34,210 nt of DNA from Novosphingobium sp. (GTDB lineage Bacteria; Pseudomonadota; Alphaproteobacteria; Sphingomonadales; Sphingomonadaceae), in assembly GCA_030697365.1 (NCBI GenBank), contig JAUYQH010000149.1:1-34210 (forward strand), in the 5' to 3' direction. Below, piece after piece: positions 1 through 9,688 of the stretch. A program made the translations under genes and the position numbers. The stretch's first letter is position 1. The number at the start of each line of letters is the position of its first letter. The notes under the pieces were generated by a model. That model saw nothing but the letters and a program-made list of their open reading frames with translations, did not search any database and had not been told where the DNA came from.

Positions 1-2037
1 CAGGTCGGCGTCTATCTCGACGAAAGCGTGATCTCGCTGTCGCTGTTCACCCCCGATTTCGACTTGTTCGACCTTAATCGCGTCGAAACGCTGCGCGGGC
101 CGCAGGGCACGCTGTTCGGTTCGGGATCGGTCGGCGGGACGATCCGCTACATCACCAACCAGCCGCGGCTGGGGGTGACCGAAGGCGCGGTCGAGGCCAA
201 CGTCAACCTGGTCGATGGCGACGACATCGGCGGCCATCTCAAGGGCGCGATCAACGTGCCGCTGGGCGAGAACGCCGCGCTGCGCGCGGTCGGATACTTC
301 ACGCGCTACGGCGGGTTCATCGATGCGCTCGGGCCGGCGGGCGGCGAGGACGTCAACGACGGCGAACGCTATGGTGGCCGCATCGCGATCACCTTCGAGC
401 CGAGCGATAGCGTGAAGATCACCCCGCGGGTGGCCTACCAGAAGGTCGAAACGGGCGGCTTCAACCGTCAGGAAATCTACAACCTCTACGCCAACCGCTT
501 CACCACCACGCGGCCGCAAGTGACCTTCAAGGAGCGCGAGCAGTACCTGCTACTGCGCGAGAAGTTCACCGACGAGACGATGCTCGCCGACCTGACCGCA
601 AGCCTCGACATCGGCGACACGGTCCAGCTGACCTCGGTGACCAGCTACATCAACCGCGACATTCTGGTCAGCCGCGACGCCAGCGCGCTGACCGGCTCCG
701 TCTCGGTCGATCTGGGCTTTCCGGATGCTGGGGTTCTGCTGCCCTCGAACTTGCGCGACACCACCGATCTCGAGACCTGGACACAGGAACTGCGCCTCGC
801 CTCGACCGGTGAGGGGCCGTTCCAGTGGGTGATCGGCGGATTTTACACCGATATCAACCGGGTCTATCGCCAGCGCCTGCCTACCCCGGGCTATCGCGCG
901 GCTCTGGACGCGGTGGCCGGTGCAGGCACCTCGGCCTCCCGGGCCAATGGATTCCCCGATCTTGATTCGCCCTATAACGCGGACCTTCCCTACGACATCA
1001 GGCAGTACGCGGTATTCGGAGAAGCGAGTTACGAGTTTGGACGCTTCACTGCGACTGCTGGAGCCCGCTACTACGACTTCGATGAAGCCCGAAAGTTTGT
1101 CTCCGGCGGTCGTTTCTCTGGCCAGGATAACCGTTCCGACAAGACCAGTTCCAACGGCGTCTCGCCGCGTTTCATCCTGAGCTACGAACTCAGCGACGAC
1201 GTGACGGTCAACGCCCAGGCGGCCAAGGGCTTCCGCCTCGGCGGGGTCAACGATCCGCTCAACCTGCCGCTGTGCTCGGCCGCCGACGCCGCGCTGTTCG
1301 GCGGCTTCCAGGATTACGACGACGAGACGCTGTGGAACTACGAACTGGGGATGAAGGCGCAGGGCCGCGGCTTCACCTTCAACGCCGGCGGGTTCTACAA
1401 CGACATCAAGAACCTCCAGGTCACGCTCGACGCGGGAAGCTGCTCGAGCCGGATCGTGTTCAACACCGACAAGGCGCATTCGATGGGGTTCGAGGCCGAA
1501 ATAGGCTTCCAGCCCGCCGACGGCTTCGACCTGTCGATCGCAGGCAGCATTATCGAGGCCGAGTTCGACACCACGCTGCCCGGCACGGTGCTTCCCGTGG
1601 CTACCGGCATTCGCAACGGCAACCGCCTGCCGTCGGTGCCCAAGTTCCAGATTGCGGCGACCGCCAGCTACGAATGGCCGGTCTCCGACGGCATGGACGC
1701 CTTCGTCAACGCCAGCGCGCAGCATGTCGGCACGCGCTTTACCCAGCCCGCCGACCAGGAGAACAACCCGCGCACATTCACCCACGGTCTGCCGTTCGGC
1801 GGGGCGCCTGCCAGCGCGGCGACCACGGTCGATCTCAAGCTGCCCGACTACCAGCTGGTCAACCTGAGTGCGGGGGTGAAGATGGACAACGGGCTGTCGC
1901 TGACCGCCTACGTCAACAACCTGTTCGACGAAAACCCGCTGCTCTCGTTCGATCGCGAGCGCGGCGGGCGCGCCCGGCTCGGCTTCTCGGTCGGCCAGCC
2001 GCGGACCATCGGGCTGACCGCGCGCAAGGAGTTCTGA
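1..2037 (+). CDS. TonB-dependent outer membrane receptor (5' end outside window)
   Basis: The reading frame is open from base 1, so the N-terminus, signal peptide and TonB box lie upstream; 678 residues are visible. The first 60 residues are the end of the plug domain, with the family signature VETLRGPQGTLFGSGSVGG followed by IRYIT. The rest is a 22-strand-type beta-barrel of alternating aromatic strands. It ends in ...LTARKEF, and a terminal Phe is the usual outer membrane insertion signal. The barrel contains several Asp/Gly-rich loops. Such receptors take up siderophores, vitamins, oligosaccharides or lignin-type aromatics through TonB-ExbBD energy; the substrate cannot be read from this sequence. 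An internal GTG at 28 is not a credible start because it falls inside the plug. The stop codon directly abuts the stop of the convergent DUF1232 gene. The family call is secure, the ligand unknown. Confidence 0.95.
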   Translation, partial: QVGVYLDESVISLSLFTPDFDLFDLNRVETLRGPQGTLFGSGSVGGTIRYITNQPRLGVTEGAVEANVNLVDGDDIGGHLKGAINVPLGENAALRAVGYFTRYGGFIDALGPAGGEDVNDGERYGGRIAITFEPSDSVKITPRVAYQKVETGGFNRQEIYNLYANRFTTTRPQVTFKEREQYLLLREKFTDETMLADLTASLDIGDTVQLTSVTSYINRDILVSRDASALTGSVSVDLGFPDAGVLLPSNLRDTTDLETWTQELRLASTGEGPFQWVIGGFYTDINRVYRQRLPTPGYRAALDAVAGAGTSASRANGFPDLDSPYNADLPYDIRQYAVFGEASYEFGRFTATAGARYYDFDEARKFVSGGRFSGQDNRSDKTSSNGVSPRFILSYELSDDVTVNAQAAKGFRLGGVNDPLNLPLCSAADAALFGGFQDYDDETLWNYELGMKAQGRGFTFNAGGFYNDIKNLQVTLDAGSCSSRIVFNTDKAHSMGFEAEIGFQPADGFDLSIAGSIIEAEFDTTLPGTVLPVATGIRNGNRLPSVPKFQIAATASYEWPVSDGMDAFVNASAQHVGTRFTQPADQENNPRTFTHGLPFGGAPASAATTVDLKLPDYQLVNLSAGVKMDNGLSLTAYVNNLFDENPLLSFDRERGGRARLGFSVGQPRTIGLTARKEF

Positions 2038-2364
2038 TCAGCGGCTGAAGGCGGCGAGAGCGATGAAAAGCCCCGCCGCCAGCCACAGCACGATCACCGC
2101 CACCGCGCCGGCGCGGCTGACCGGGAACGCCTCCATGTCATCGGCGTGGCGGCGCAGATCGGCGATCAGCTCCGCCGGGATCAGCCGCAATGCCAGCCAG
2201 ATCCCCGCGGGGACGATCAGCAGATCGTCGAGGTAGCCGAGCACGGGGATGAAATCCGGAATCAGGTCGATCGGGCTCAAGGCGTAAGCCGCGACCGCCC
2301 CTGCGACCAGCTTGGCCGCCAGCGGCACGCGCGGATCGCGTGCGGCATGCCACAGCGCGATCAC
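2038..2364 (-). CDS. YkvA-like DUF1232 small membrane protein
   Basis: A 108-residue protein with the DUF1232 core [20 protein letters not shown] at about residues 28-47, followed by a hydrophobic segment, and a C-terminal hydrophobic helix (about 87-104). The family is widespread and of unknown biochemical function. The start used is GTG at 2364. The frame stays open further upstream and encodes [12 protein letters not shown], which matches how many family members begin, so the true N-terminus may lie inside the end of the sterol desaturase gene and be translationally coupled to it. It is the last gene of a minus-strand operon. Its stop touches the stop of the convergent TonB receptor, leaving no room for a separate terminator. 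Confidence 0.85.
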   Translation of the reverse strand: MIALWHAARDPRVPLAAKLVAGAVAAYALSPIDLIPDFIPVLGYLDDLLIVPAGIWLALRLIPAELIADLRRHADDMEAFPVSRAGAVAVIVLWLAAGLFIALAAFSR

Positions 2365-2401
2365 GTCGCGCTTGAGCGCGCGCGCCCAAAGCTTCAGCCG
2401 C

Positions 2402-3301
2402 TCAAACGTCGGTCCGCTCCGCGATGCGCGCCTGCCACCGCGCGCGGATCGCGTCGCTGGTGTCGCGGCTGCCGTCGTGGCTCCAGCCGGGCTCGCGCCA
2501 CAGGTAGCTCAGCTTGTGCCGCCACGGCGCGGCCCACACGTCGCGCGCCATGCCGATCCATTCGTGGAAAACGCTCCACAACAGGTTGAAGCTGCCCAGC
2601 TGCCTGACGATCCCGTAACGGATGCGTTCGTCGTCGCGTTCGGGCTGGAAGGTGCCGAACAATCGGTCCCAGACGATGAACACCCCGGCATAGTTGCGAT
2701 CGAGGTAGACCGGGTTGGTGGCGTGGTGGACGCGGTGGTGGCTCGGGGTGTTCATCACCGCCTCGAACCAGCGCGGACATTTGCGGATCGCCTCGGTGTG
2801 GAACCAGAACTGGTAGATCAGATTGAAACCCGCGCAGACCGCGATCATCGCCGGGTGAAAGCCGATCAGGACCAGCGGCAAGCGGAAGACGAAGCCGAGC
2901 GCGATCGTTCCGGTCCAGGTCTGGCGCAGCGCGGTCGACAGATTGTAGTGCTGGCTCGAATGGTGGTTGACGTGGCTCGCCCAGAACCAGCGCACGCGGT
3001 GGGCGGTGCGGTGGAACCAGTAATAGGCGAGGTCGTCGAGCACGAAGCACAGCGGCCAGGCCCACCACGCCCAGCCGAACTCGAACAGCCGGAACTCGAA
3101 CGCCCCGAAATAGAGCGCGGCGACCGCACCCGCGCTGAGCAGGCCGGCAAACGTGCTGCCAAGCCCCATCGCCAGCGAGAGCAGCGTGTCGGTCGGTTCG
3201 TAGGCCTCGGGCGCGCGGCGCCAGGCCCAGACCATCTCGATCAGCACCAGCAGGACGAACGCGGGGACCGCGAAATCGACGGGGTTGAAGCTCGCAGGCA
3301 T
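2402..3301 (-). CDS. Sterol desaturase / fatty acid hydroxylase superfamily protein
   Basis: A 299-residue integral membrane di-iron enzyme. The three histidine clusters of the superfamily are visible: HRTAH at 97-101, HVNHH at 110-114 and HHRVHH at 188-193, with additional His at 149 and 168. Hydrophobic segments lie at about 10-27, 45-65, 75-95 and 135-165. Family members hydroxylate or desaturate sterols, carotenoids, fatty acids or the alkyl chains of membrane lipids using O2. In sphingomonads, hopanoid, carotenoid or sphingolipid modification are all possible, and the sequence does not decide. It lies 2 nt from the upstream 132-aa gene in what looks like one operon. The ATG start at 3301 gives a normal N-terminus leading into a membrane helix. 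Confidence 0.93.
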   Translation of the reverse strand: MPASFNPVDFAVPAFVLLVLIEMVWAWRRAPEAYEPTDTLLSLAMGLGSTFAGLLSAGAVAALYFGAFEFRLFEFGWAWWAWPLCFVLDDLAYYWFHRTAHRVRWFWASHVNHHSSQHYNLSTALRQTWTGTIALGFVFRLPLVLIGFHPAMIAVCAGFNLIYQFWFHTEAIRKCPRWFEAVMNTPSHHRVHHATNPVYLDRNYAGVFIVWDRLFGTFQPERDDERIRYGIVRQLGSFNLLWSVFHEWIGMARDVWAAPWRHKLSYLWREPGWSHDGSRDTSDAIRARWQARIAERTDV

Positions 3302-3303
3302 GG

Positions 3304-3702
3304 CTAACCAAGCCGCCGCAGGCTGCCGGCCCAGGCTTGCGCCTGGTCGCCGAGATCGAGGGTGATCGCGCCGAACGTCCTGTCGTGCGTGGCGATGGTC
3401 ATGAAGGTGCGATCGAGGCGAACGCCGGCGTGGCCATCGAGCAGCCGCGCCGCCCAGCGCGCGCCGTGGCGGCGCAGCAGCATGACGCGGCCTGAAGTAT
3501 CGCGCAGCAGCGCCCCGATCCCGGCGCGGTCGAGCACGACATCCTGCGCCTCGAAGCCGTCGAGCGCTTCGCCTGCCAGCCGCCTGGCCTCATCGGGATC
3601 GCGCAATCGCGGGTCGCCACCGAGTCCGAGCCGACGGGCGAGCCAGGCGAGCAGCAGGATCGCGGCGAGCGACCCGCCGAATTGCAACGCCTGCCCGATC
3701 AT
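3304..3702 (-). CDS. Small N-terminally anchored protein of unknown function
   Basis: A 132-residue protein. Residues 5-25 form one hydrophobic helix (FGGSLAAILLLAWLARRLGL), followed by a soluble, Arg/Asp-rich domain with no motif I recognise. The ATG at 3702 is chosen because it places this helix at the N-terminus and sits 10 nt after the stop of the upstream gene. Longer forms would run antisense into that gene's frame. It lies between a rhodanese-like protein and the sterol desaturase with very short spacing, so co-transcription is likely. It may be a lineage-restricted accessory protein; no function is proposed. Confidence 0.7.
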   Translation of the reverse strand: MIGQALQFGGSLAAILLLAWLARRLGLGGDPRLRDPDEARRLAGEALDGFEAQDVVLDRAGIGALLRDTSGRVMLLRRHGARWAARLLDGHAGVRLDRTFMTIATHDRTFGAITLDLGDQAQAWAGSLRRLG

Positions 3703-3712
3703 CGCGGTCCGG

Positions 3713-4147
3713 TCACCCGGCCCGCGCGGCGAGCATGTCGAGCAGCGGGGCCACCGGGGCAAGATCGTAACCCGCGCCTTCGGCGGCTTGGGCCAGCACC
3801 GCGGGATCGGCTCCCGCGCTCGCCTCGGCCAGCGCCCACAGCAGCGTCGAACGCGTGCCCGAGCGGCAATAGGCGAGCACCGGCGCATCGCCCGCGCGGT
3901 CGAGCGCCTCGCGCATGGCGTTCACCTGCGGCTCGGAAAAGCCTGCATGGGTGACGGGAATCGCGATGTAGTCGATCCCTGCGGCCTGCGCCGCGGCGGC
4001 GATCTGATCACCCGGGGTCTGGTCGCCCGATTCGCCCTCGGGGCGGTTGTTGACGATCAGCCCGACGCCCAGCGCCTTGGCCTGGGCGACTTCCTCCACC
4101 CCGATCTGGGGGCTGGCGTAGACGCTCTCCGTGAGCTTGCGGAACAT
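3713..4147 (-). CDS. TIGR01244-type DUF442 sulfurtransferase/phosphatase-like protein
   Basis: A 144-residue rhodanese-like protein. It begins with the family N-terminus MFRKLTESVYASPQI, contains the VNNRPEGE motif at 32-39, and has the active loop C94-RSGT-R99 followed by STLLWA. The six-residue C-x4-R loop is of rhodanese type rather than the C-x5-R of protein tyrosine phosphatases. Members are annotated both as sulfurtransferases and as beta-lactamase-hydrolase-like phosphatases; none is assigned a firm substrate. The start at 4147 is supported by GGGGAG seven bases upstream and by the family N-terminus. It is the first gene of a four-gene minus-strand operon diverging from the cold-shock gene. 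Confidence 0.9.
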   Translation of the reverse strand: MFRKLTESVYASPQIGVEEVAQAKALGVGLIVNNRPEGESGDQTPGDQIAAAAQAAGIDYIAIPVTHAGFSEPQVNAMREALDRAGDAPVLAYCRSGTRSTLLWALAEASAGADPAVLAQAAEGAGYDLAPVAPLLDMLAARAG

Positions 4148-4430
4148 AGACTTACTCCCCGGCCAAGATCCTTGCCGACGATCATTGCCCGACCCTCCGA
4201 ATCGAGGCAAGCCGACTTGGCTCTTGCCAAAATGTCACACCCGGGATCGAGGCCGCGCGGCAATCACCTGAATCCGTTCGCTTTGCCCGGATTTTGTGGT
4301 TATAAGCCCGCCCGCGTAGGCGAAGTTCAGCCGTTTTTCCCGGTTTCACTTTGCATGATGCGCGGTGGGGGCAGTCGTTCGGCCCCGCCCGCAGGTCTAG
4401 TCATGAACGAAGGCAAGGTGTGTTCGGGGA
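4148..4430. promoter_or_regulatory. Divergent intergenic region with probable long leader of the cold-shock gene
   Basis: This 283-bp region separates two divergent genes and holds no convincing ORF. A TATAAG hexamer at 4301-4306 is a plausible -10 box for the rightward gene, but I see no good -35. If used, it would leave a leader of about 120 nt, in line with the long leaders of cold-shock mRNAs. A short ORF beginning at 4403 ends at 4443, overlapping the start at 4431. The exact promoters are not determined. Confidence 0.35.
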
Positions 4431-5222
4431 ATGGGTTTCGATAGAGGGCGGCGCGGCCGAGGTCGCGACAAGCGCGACGGTTTCGGTGAAGAATCGTTTG
4501 ATCCTTACGGCGGCGGCGGCGGTGGTGGCGGCTTCGGCGGCGACCGCGGTGGTTTCGGCGGCGGTGATCGCGGGGGCGGCGGTGGCCGGTTCGGCGGCGG
4601 CGGCGGTGGTGGTGGCTACAGCGGTGGTGGTGGCGGCTTCGGCGGCGGCGGCGGCGGCGGTAGCCGTTTCGGCGGCGGCGGCGGCGGTGCCCCGCGTGGC
4701 GCGGGCGGCGGTGGCGGCATGCCCGGACAGGTCGTTGGCACCGGCAGCGGCAAGGTCAAGTTCTTCAACGTCCAGAAGGGTTTCGGCTTCATCAGCCGCG
4801 ACGACGGCGGTGAGGATGTGTTCGTCCACATCAGCGCGGTCGAGCGCGCGGGGCTCGAAGGTCTGGCCGAGAACCAGGAGCTCCAGTTCAACCTGGTCGA
4901 CCGCGGCGGCAAGATCTCGGCGAGCGACCTTCAGGTCGTCGGCGATGTCATCCCGGTGGAAGCCCGTTCGGCTTCTCCCGCAGCGCCGCAACGCCAGCTG
5001 ACTGGCGAGAAAGCCAACGGCACGGTCAAGTTCTTCAACGCGATGAAGGGCTTCGGCTTCATCACTCGCGATGACGGCCAGCCCGATGCTTTCGTGCACA
5101 TCAGCGCGGTCGAGCGTTCGGGCCTGAACGGTCTGAACGAGGGCGACAGGCTTGAATTCGACCTTGAGGTCGATCGACGAGGCAAGCACTCGGCGGTCAA
5201 CCTGGTGCCGCGTCAGGACTGA
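4431..5222 (+). CDS. Gly-rich protein with tandem cold-shock domains
   Basis: A 263-residue protein in three parts. Residues 1-26 are basic and Arg-rich. Residues 27-98 are an almost pure glycine tract broken by Phe, Arg, Asp and Ser (FGG, GDRGG, SRFGG units). Then follow two cold-shock domains at about 106-172 and 195-260, joined by a Ser/Pro/Gln linker. Each domain carries the RNA-binding motifs KGFGFI (116-121 and 206-211) and VFVHIS or AFVHIS (130-135 and 220-225). Double cold-shock-domain proteins are typical of alphaproteobacteria and bind single-stranded RNA or DNA. The long N-terminal Gly/Arg extension is unusual and resembles RGG-type RNA-binding low-complexity segments. The ATG at 4431 is used because the ATG at 4403 is followed by a stop after 13 codons. 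A terminator-like hairpin follows. Confidence 0.93.
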   Translation: MGFDRGRRGRGRDKRDGFGEESFDPYGGGGGGGGFGGDRGGFGGGDRGGGGGRFGGGGGGGGYSGGGGGFGGGGGGGSRFGGGGGGAPRGAGGGGGMPGQVVGTGSGKVKFFNVQKGFGFISRDDGGEDVFVHISAVERAGLEGLAENQELQFNLVDRGGKISASDLQVVGDVIPVEARSASPAAPQRQLTGEKANGTVKFFNAMKGFGFITRDDGQPDAFVHISAVERSGLNGLNEGDRLEFDLEVDRRGKHSAVNLVPRQD

Positions 5223-5281
5223 CCGACCAGCAACGCTCCCGCTCGGGTTTGACCGGGGGCCTGCATACTTCTAGTTACGCG

Positions 5282-5324
5282 CAAATGGCGGCCCCGGTGA
5301 TCGGGCGCCGCCATTTGTCGTTTG
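5282..5324 (+). terminator. Intrinsic terminator candidate after the cold-shock gene
   Basis: An 11-bp perfect inverted repeat, CAAATGGCGGC (5282-5292) and GCCGCCATTTG (5307-5317), has an inner CCCG/CGGG extension. It is followed by TCGTTTGC. The stem is strong and the T-tract weak. It lies between the stop at 5222 and argD, so it likely separates the two transcription units. Confidence 0.6.
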
Positions 5325-5364
5325 CACTTCCGTTTCAGGACTTCCGCCTCAGGGGAATCTGCCG

Positions 5365-6554
5365 ATGTCGATCACTCCGCTCATGCCCGTCTACCCCCGG
5401 TGCGACGTCCGCCCGGTTCGCGGCGAGAACTGCCATCTGATTTCCGAAGACGGACGCCGCTTCCTCGATTTCGCCAGCGGCATCGCGGTCAACCTGCTTG
5501 GCCATTCGCACCCCGGGCTGATCGGTGCGATCCAGCGCCAGGCGGAAACGCTGATGCACGTCTCCAACCTCTATGGCAGCCCCCAGGGCGAGAAACTGGC
5601 GCAGCGACTGGTCGACCTGACCTTTGCCGACACTGTGTTTTTCACCAATTCTGGTGCCGAGGCGGTCGAGTGCGCGATCAAGACCGCGCGCGCGTTTCAC
5701 GCCCACGCCGGGGACGATCACAAATATGAACTGATTACATTCAAAAACGCCTTCCATGGGCGGACGATGGCGACGATCAGCGCGTCGAATCAGGACAAGA
5801 TGCACAAGGGCTTCCACCCGCTGCTGCAGGGCTTCCAGTACGTCGATTTCGACGATCTCGAAGGCGCGAAGGCGGCGATCGGGCCGAACACCGCGGGCTT
5901 TCTGGTCGAGCCGATCCAGGGCGAGGGCGGGATCCGCGAAGCCTCGCCCGAATTCATCAAAGGCCTGCGCGCGCTGGCCGACGAGCACGGGCTGCTGCTT
6001 CTGTTCGACGAAGTCCAGTGCGGCGTGGCGCGCACCGGCAAACTCTACGCCTACGAGCATTACGGCGTCGCGCCCGATATCATGGCCACCGCCAAGGGGA
6101 TCGGCGGCGGCTTCCCGATGGGCGCCTGCCTTGCCACCGAACACGCCGCGCGCGGGATGGGGCTGGGCACGCACGGATCGACTTATGGCGGCAACCCGCT
6201 GGCGATGGCGGCGGGCGGTGCGGTGCTCGACGTAGTGGCCGACGAGGCCTTCCTTGCCGAAGTCACCGCAAAAGGAGAGCGCCTGCGCAGCCGCCTCGAA
6301 CAGTTCATCGGCAACTATCCCGATCTGTTCGAGCTGGTCCGCGGCAAGGGACTGATGCTGGGGCTCAAGATGAAGCACGAGAGTCGCCCGTTCGTCGCCC
6401 ATTTGCGCGACAATCACGGGCTGCTGACGGTGGCTGCGGGGGACAACACCGTGCGGGTTATTCCGCCGCTGGTGATCGACGATACGCACATCGACGAGTT
6501 CATGGAAAAGCTCTCCGCAGGGGCTGCCGACTACGGCATCGAGCCGGTGGCATC

Positions 6555-6558
<4 letters not shown>
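5365..6558 (+). CDS. argD: Acetylornithine aminotransferase
   Basis: A 397-residue PLP-dependent class III aminotransferase. It converts N-acetylglutamate semialdehyde to N2-acetylornithine in arginine biosynthesis, and many homologues also act on succinyldiaminopimelate. Visible features are [15 protein letters not shown] (PLP phosphate-binding region, 95-109), the LFDEVQ motif with D215 contacting the pyridine nitrogen, and the Schiff-base lysine K244 in ATAKGIGGG. The full length is that of the family. The start has AGGGGA upstream. The stop overlaps the start of argF by 4 nt (ATGA), so the two are translationally coupled. It is the first gene of an argD-argF-hslO operon. Confidence 0.97.
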
Positions 6559-7483
<925 letters not shown>

Positions 7484-7487
<4 letters not shown>

Positions 7488-8410
7488 GCGGAATTCCGGC
7501 CGTGGCGGATGGCGAGACCGGGTTCGACCGAATCCTGCGTTTCACCCTGCCCGACCGGCACGCCCGCGGGCGGATCGTCCGGCTCGGCCCGGTGCTCGAC
7601 GAGATCCTGTCGGCGCACGCCTATCCGGCCTCGATCAAGCACCTTCTGGCCGAGGCGCTGGCGCTGGCGGCGCTGCTCGGCAGCCTGCTCAAGGGCAACG
7701 ATGGCGACGATGCAGGCGGCCAGCTGACGCTTCAGGCGCAGACCGAGGAGGGTGCGGTCAAGCTGCTCGTCTGCGATTTCCGCGGGGGTGAACTGCGCGG
7801 CTACGTGCAGCACGATGCGGACAAAGTCGCCGCGCTGGGCGCCAACCCGGCGTTGTTCGCTCTGTTCGGGCGCGGCTATCTGGCGATTACCTTCGACATA
7901 GGATCGACCGGCAAGCGCTATCAGGGGATCGTCCCGCTCGAAGGCGCCTCGCTGGCAGAGGCTTGCGAGGCCTATTTCGCGCAGTCCGAACAAGTGCCCA
8001 CGCTGATCCGGGTGGCGGTGCGCTCGGGTCCTGAAGGGTGCGTTGCGGGCGGCCTGCTGGTTCAGCACCTCGCCGAAGGCGAAGAGGGCCGCGAACGGCT
8101 CCATGTCCGCCTCGATCATCCCGAATGGGAGCATGTTGCCGCGCTGGCGGGGAGCATCCGCCACGAAGAACTGGTCGATCCGCGGCTTGGCCTCGAGAGC
8201 ATCGGCTGGCGGCTGTTCCACGAGGAGCGGGAAGTCCGGGTCGATCCGGGCCAGCATCTGACGCGTGGCTGCCGCTGCACGATCGAGCATTACCGCAGTG
8301 TGATCGCGCGCTTCCCGCCCGACGAAATCGCGGCGATGCGCAACGACAACGGCGTGATCGTGGTCGATTGCGCCTTTTGCTCCCGGGACTTCGCAATCAC
8401 CGAAGTCTAA
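7484..8410 (+). CDS. hslO: Hsp33 redox-regulated chaperone
   Basis: A 308-residue holdase chaperone activated by oxidative unfolding. The zinc-binding cysteines are arranged as C263-x-C265 (GCRCT) and C296-x2-C299 (CAFC), the CxC...CxxC pattern of the family. The GTG start at 7484 overlaps the argF stop as GTGA and gives a family-like N-terminus; a GTG at about 7502 is an alternative. Position behind argF is a conserved alphaproteobacterial arrangement, though no functional link with arginine synthesis is known to me. No terminator is visible in the 96 bp that follow. Confidence 0.96.
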
Positions 8411-8506
8411 CGGCGCTTCATTTTATCGCGCATAGGCACCATTTCATCGACAGCCGCCATTAAGCTATGCTCGCCTACATAGCGCGGCTGCGTGTAAAGG
8501 GCGACG

Positions 8507-8929
8507 ATGGTTTCGATGAGTAATGAGCGATACCGGTTTTTGGGCAAGGGTTTGGCTGCGCTGGCTTGCGTGATCGGTGGGGCCGTGGCCGCTCAGGGCG
8601 TCCAGCTGGCTATGCTCGATCGGCTCGCTCCCGGATTGTGGGAAGTTAGGATGCGCGAGGGCGGGCAGGCCGACCGGATTTGCCTCGATAACGGGCGCCG
8701 CCTGATCCAACTGCGACACCCCAACTTGACCTGCCGCCAGTTCGTGATCGAGGACGGTCCGTCGGCGGTGACGGTACACTACACCTGTCCGGGGCAGGGA
8801 TCGGGGCGCACCCATCTGCGCTTCGAGACGCCGCGGCTCGTCCAGATCGAGAGTTCGGGCTTGTCCGCCCGGCTGCCCTTCGATTTTGCGGCCGAAGCGC
8901 GCCGGGTCGGCGACTGCTCCGCATCCTGA
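8507..8929 (+). CDS. DUF3617-like exported protein
   Basis: A 140-residue protein with an N-terminal hydrophobic stretch (about residues 11-31, GKGLAALACVIGGAVAAQG), likely a signal peptide or anchor. The family-like PGLWEVRM follows at 42-49, and four later cysteines (60, 76, 89, 138) could form disulfides in the periplasm. This resembles the DUF3617 family of small periplasmic proteins of unknown function common in sphingomonads. AAGGG lies five bases before the ATG at 8507; the ATG at 8516 is an alternative start. It stands between hslO and queC and is not obviously tied to either. Confidence 0.7.
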   Translation: MVSMSNERYRFLGKGLAALACVIGGAVAAQGVQLAMLDRLAPGLWEVRMREGGQADRICLDNGRRLIQLRHPNLTCRQFVIEDGPSAVTVHYTCPGQGSGRTHLRFETPRLVQIESSGLSARLPFDFAAEARRVGDCSAS

Positions 8930-8969
8930 GCCGCTTGCCAGCGCCGTACGCGGCGCTACGCTGATCGGG

Positions 8970-9668
8970 ATGGTCGCGCCTTCCCCAACCGCCGCCCGCC
9001 CCGATGCGGTCGTCCTCTTGTCGGGCGGGCTCGACTCGATGGTCACCGCCGCGCTGGCGCGCGAGCAGGGCTTTGAACTCAATGCACTGACGATCGATTA
9101 CGGCCAGCGCCACCGGGTGGAGATTGAGGCGGCGGGTGCGATTGCCCGGCGGCTGGAGGCGGCGCGCCACATCGTCCTTCCGCTCGACCTGCGCGCATTC
9201 GGCGGTTCCGCACTCACCGATGCGATCGCGGTTCCCAAGGGCGGGGTCGAGCCCGGCATTCCGGTGACTTACGTCCCGGCGCGCAACCTCGTGTTTCTGT
9301 CGCTGACGCTCGCCTGGGCCGAGGCGCTGGGCGCGCGCGACATCTTCATCGGGGTCAACGCACTCGATTATTCGGGTTATCCCGATTGCCGTCCCGAATT
9401 CATCGCCGGCTTCGCCGCGCTTGCCGAACTTGCCACCAAGGCGGGAAGCGAGGGCGAGGCGTTCCGCATCCACGCCCCGCTCCAGCATTTGCGCAAGGCG
9501 GAGATCGCGCGCGAGGCGCAGCGGTTGGGGCTCGATCCGGGGTGGAGCTGGTCGTGCTACGATCCGGCGTCCGATGGGCGCGCCTGCGGCATGTGCGACA
9601 GTTGCCGGTTGCGGCGCGCGGGGATGGACGAGGCCGGTGTCGCGGATTCCACCCGCTACGCGGCGTGA
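8970..9668 (+). CDS. queC: 7-cyano-7-deazaguanine synthase
   Basis: A 232-residue ATP-dependent enzyme converting 7-carboxy-7-deazaguanine to preQ0, the precursor of queuosine in tRNA. The PP-loop SGGLDS is at 18-23. The C-terminal zinc site is C196, C206, C209 and C212 (CYDP...CGMCDSC). The ATG at 8970 is chosen because it places the PP-loop at the usual distance from the N-terminus. Other queuosine genes (queD, queE) are not in the window. The MFS gene begins 20 nt downstream, close enough for co-transcription. Confidence 0.96.
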   Translation: MVAPSPTAARPDAVVLLSGGLDSMVTAALAREQGFELNALTIDYGQRHRVEIEAAGAIARRLEAARHIVLPLDLRAFGGSALTDAIAVPKGGVEPGIPVTYVPARNLVFLSLTLAWAEALGARDIFIGVNALDYSGYPDCRPEFIAGFAALAELATKAGSEGEAFRIHAPLQHLRKAEIAREAQRLGLDPGWSWSCYDPASDGRACGMCDSCRLRRAGMDEAGVADSTRYAA

Positions 9669-9688
9669 CAGAACCAGAAGGAAACAGG

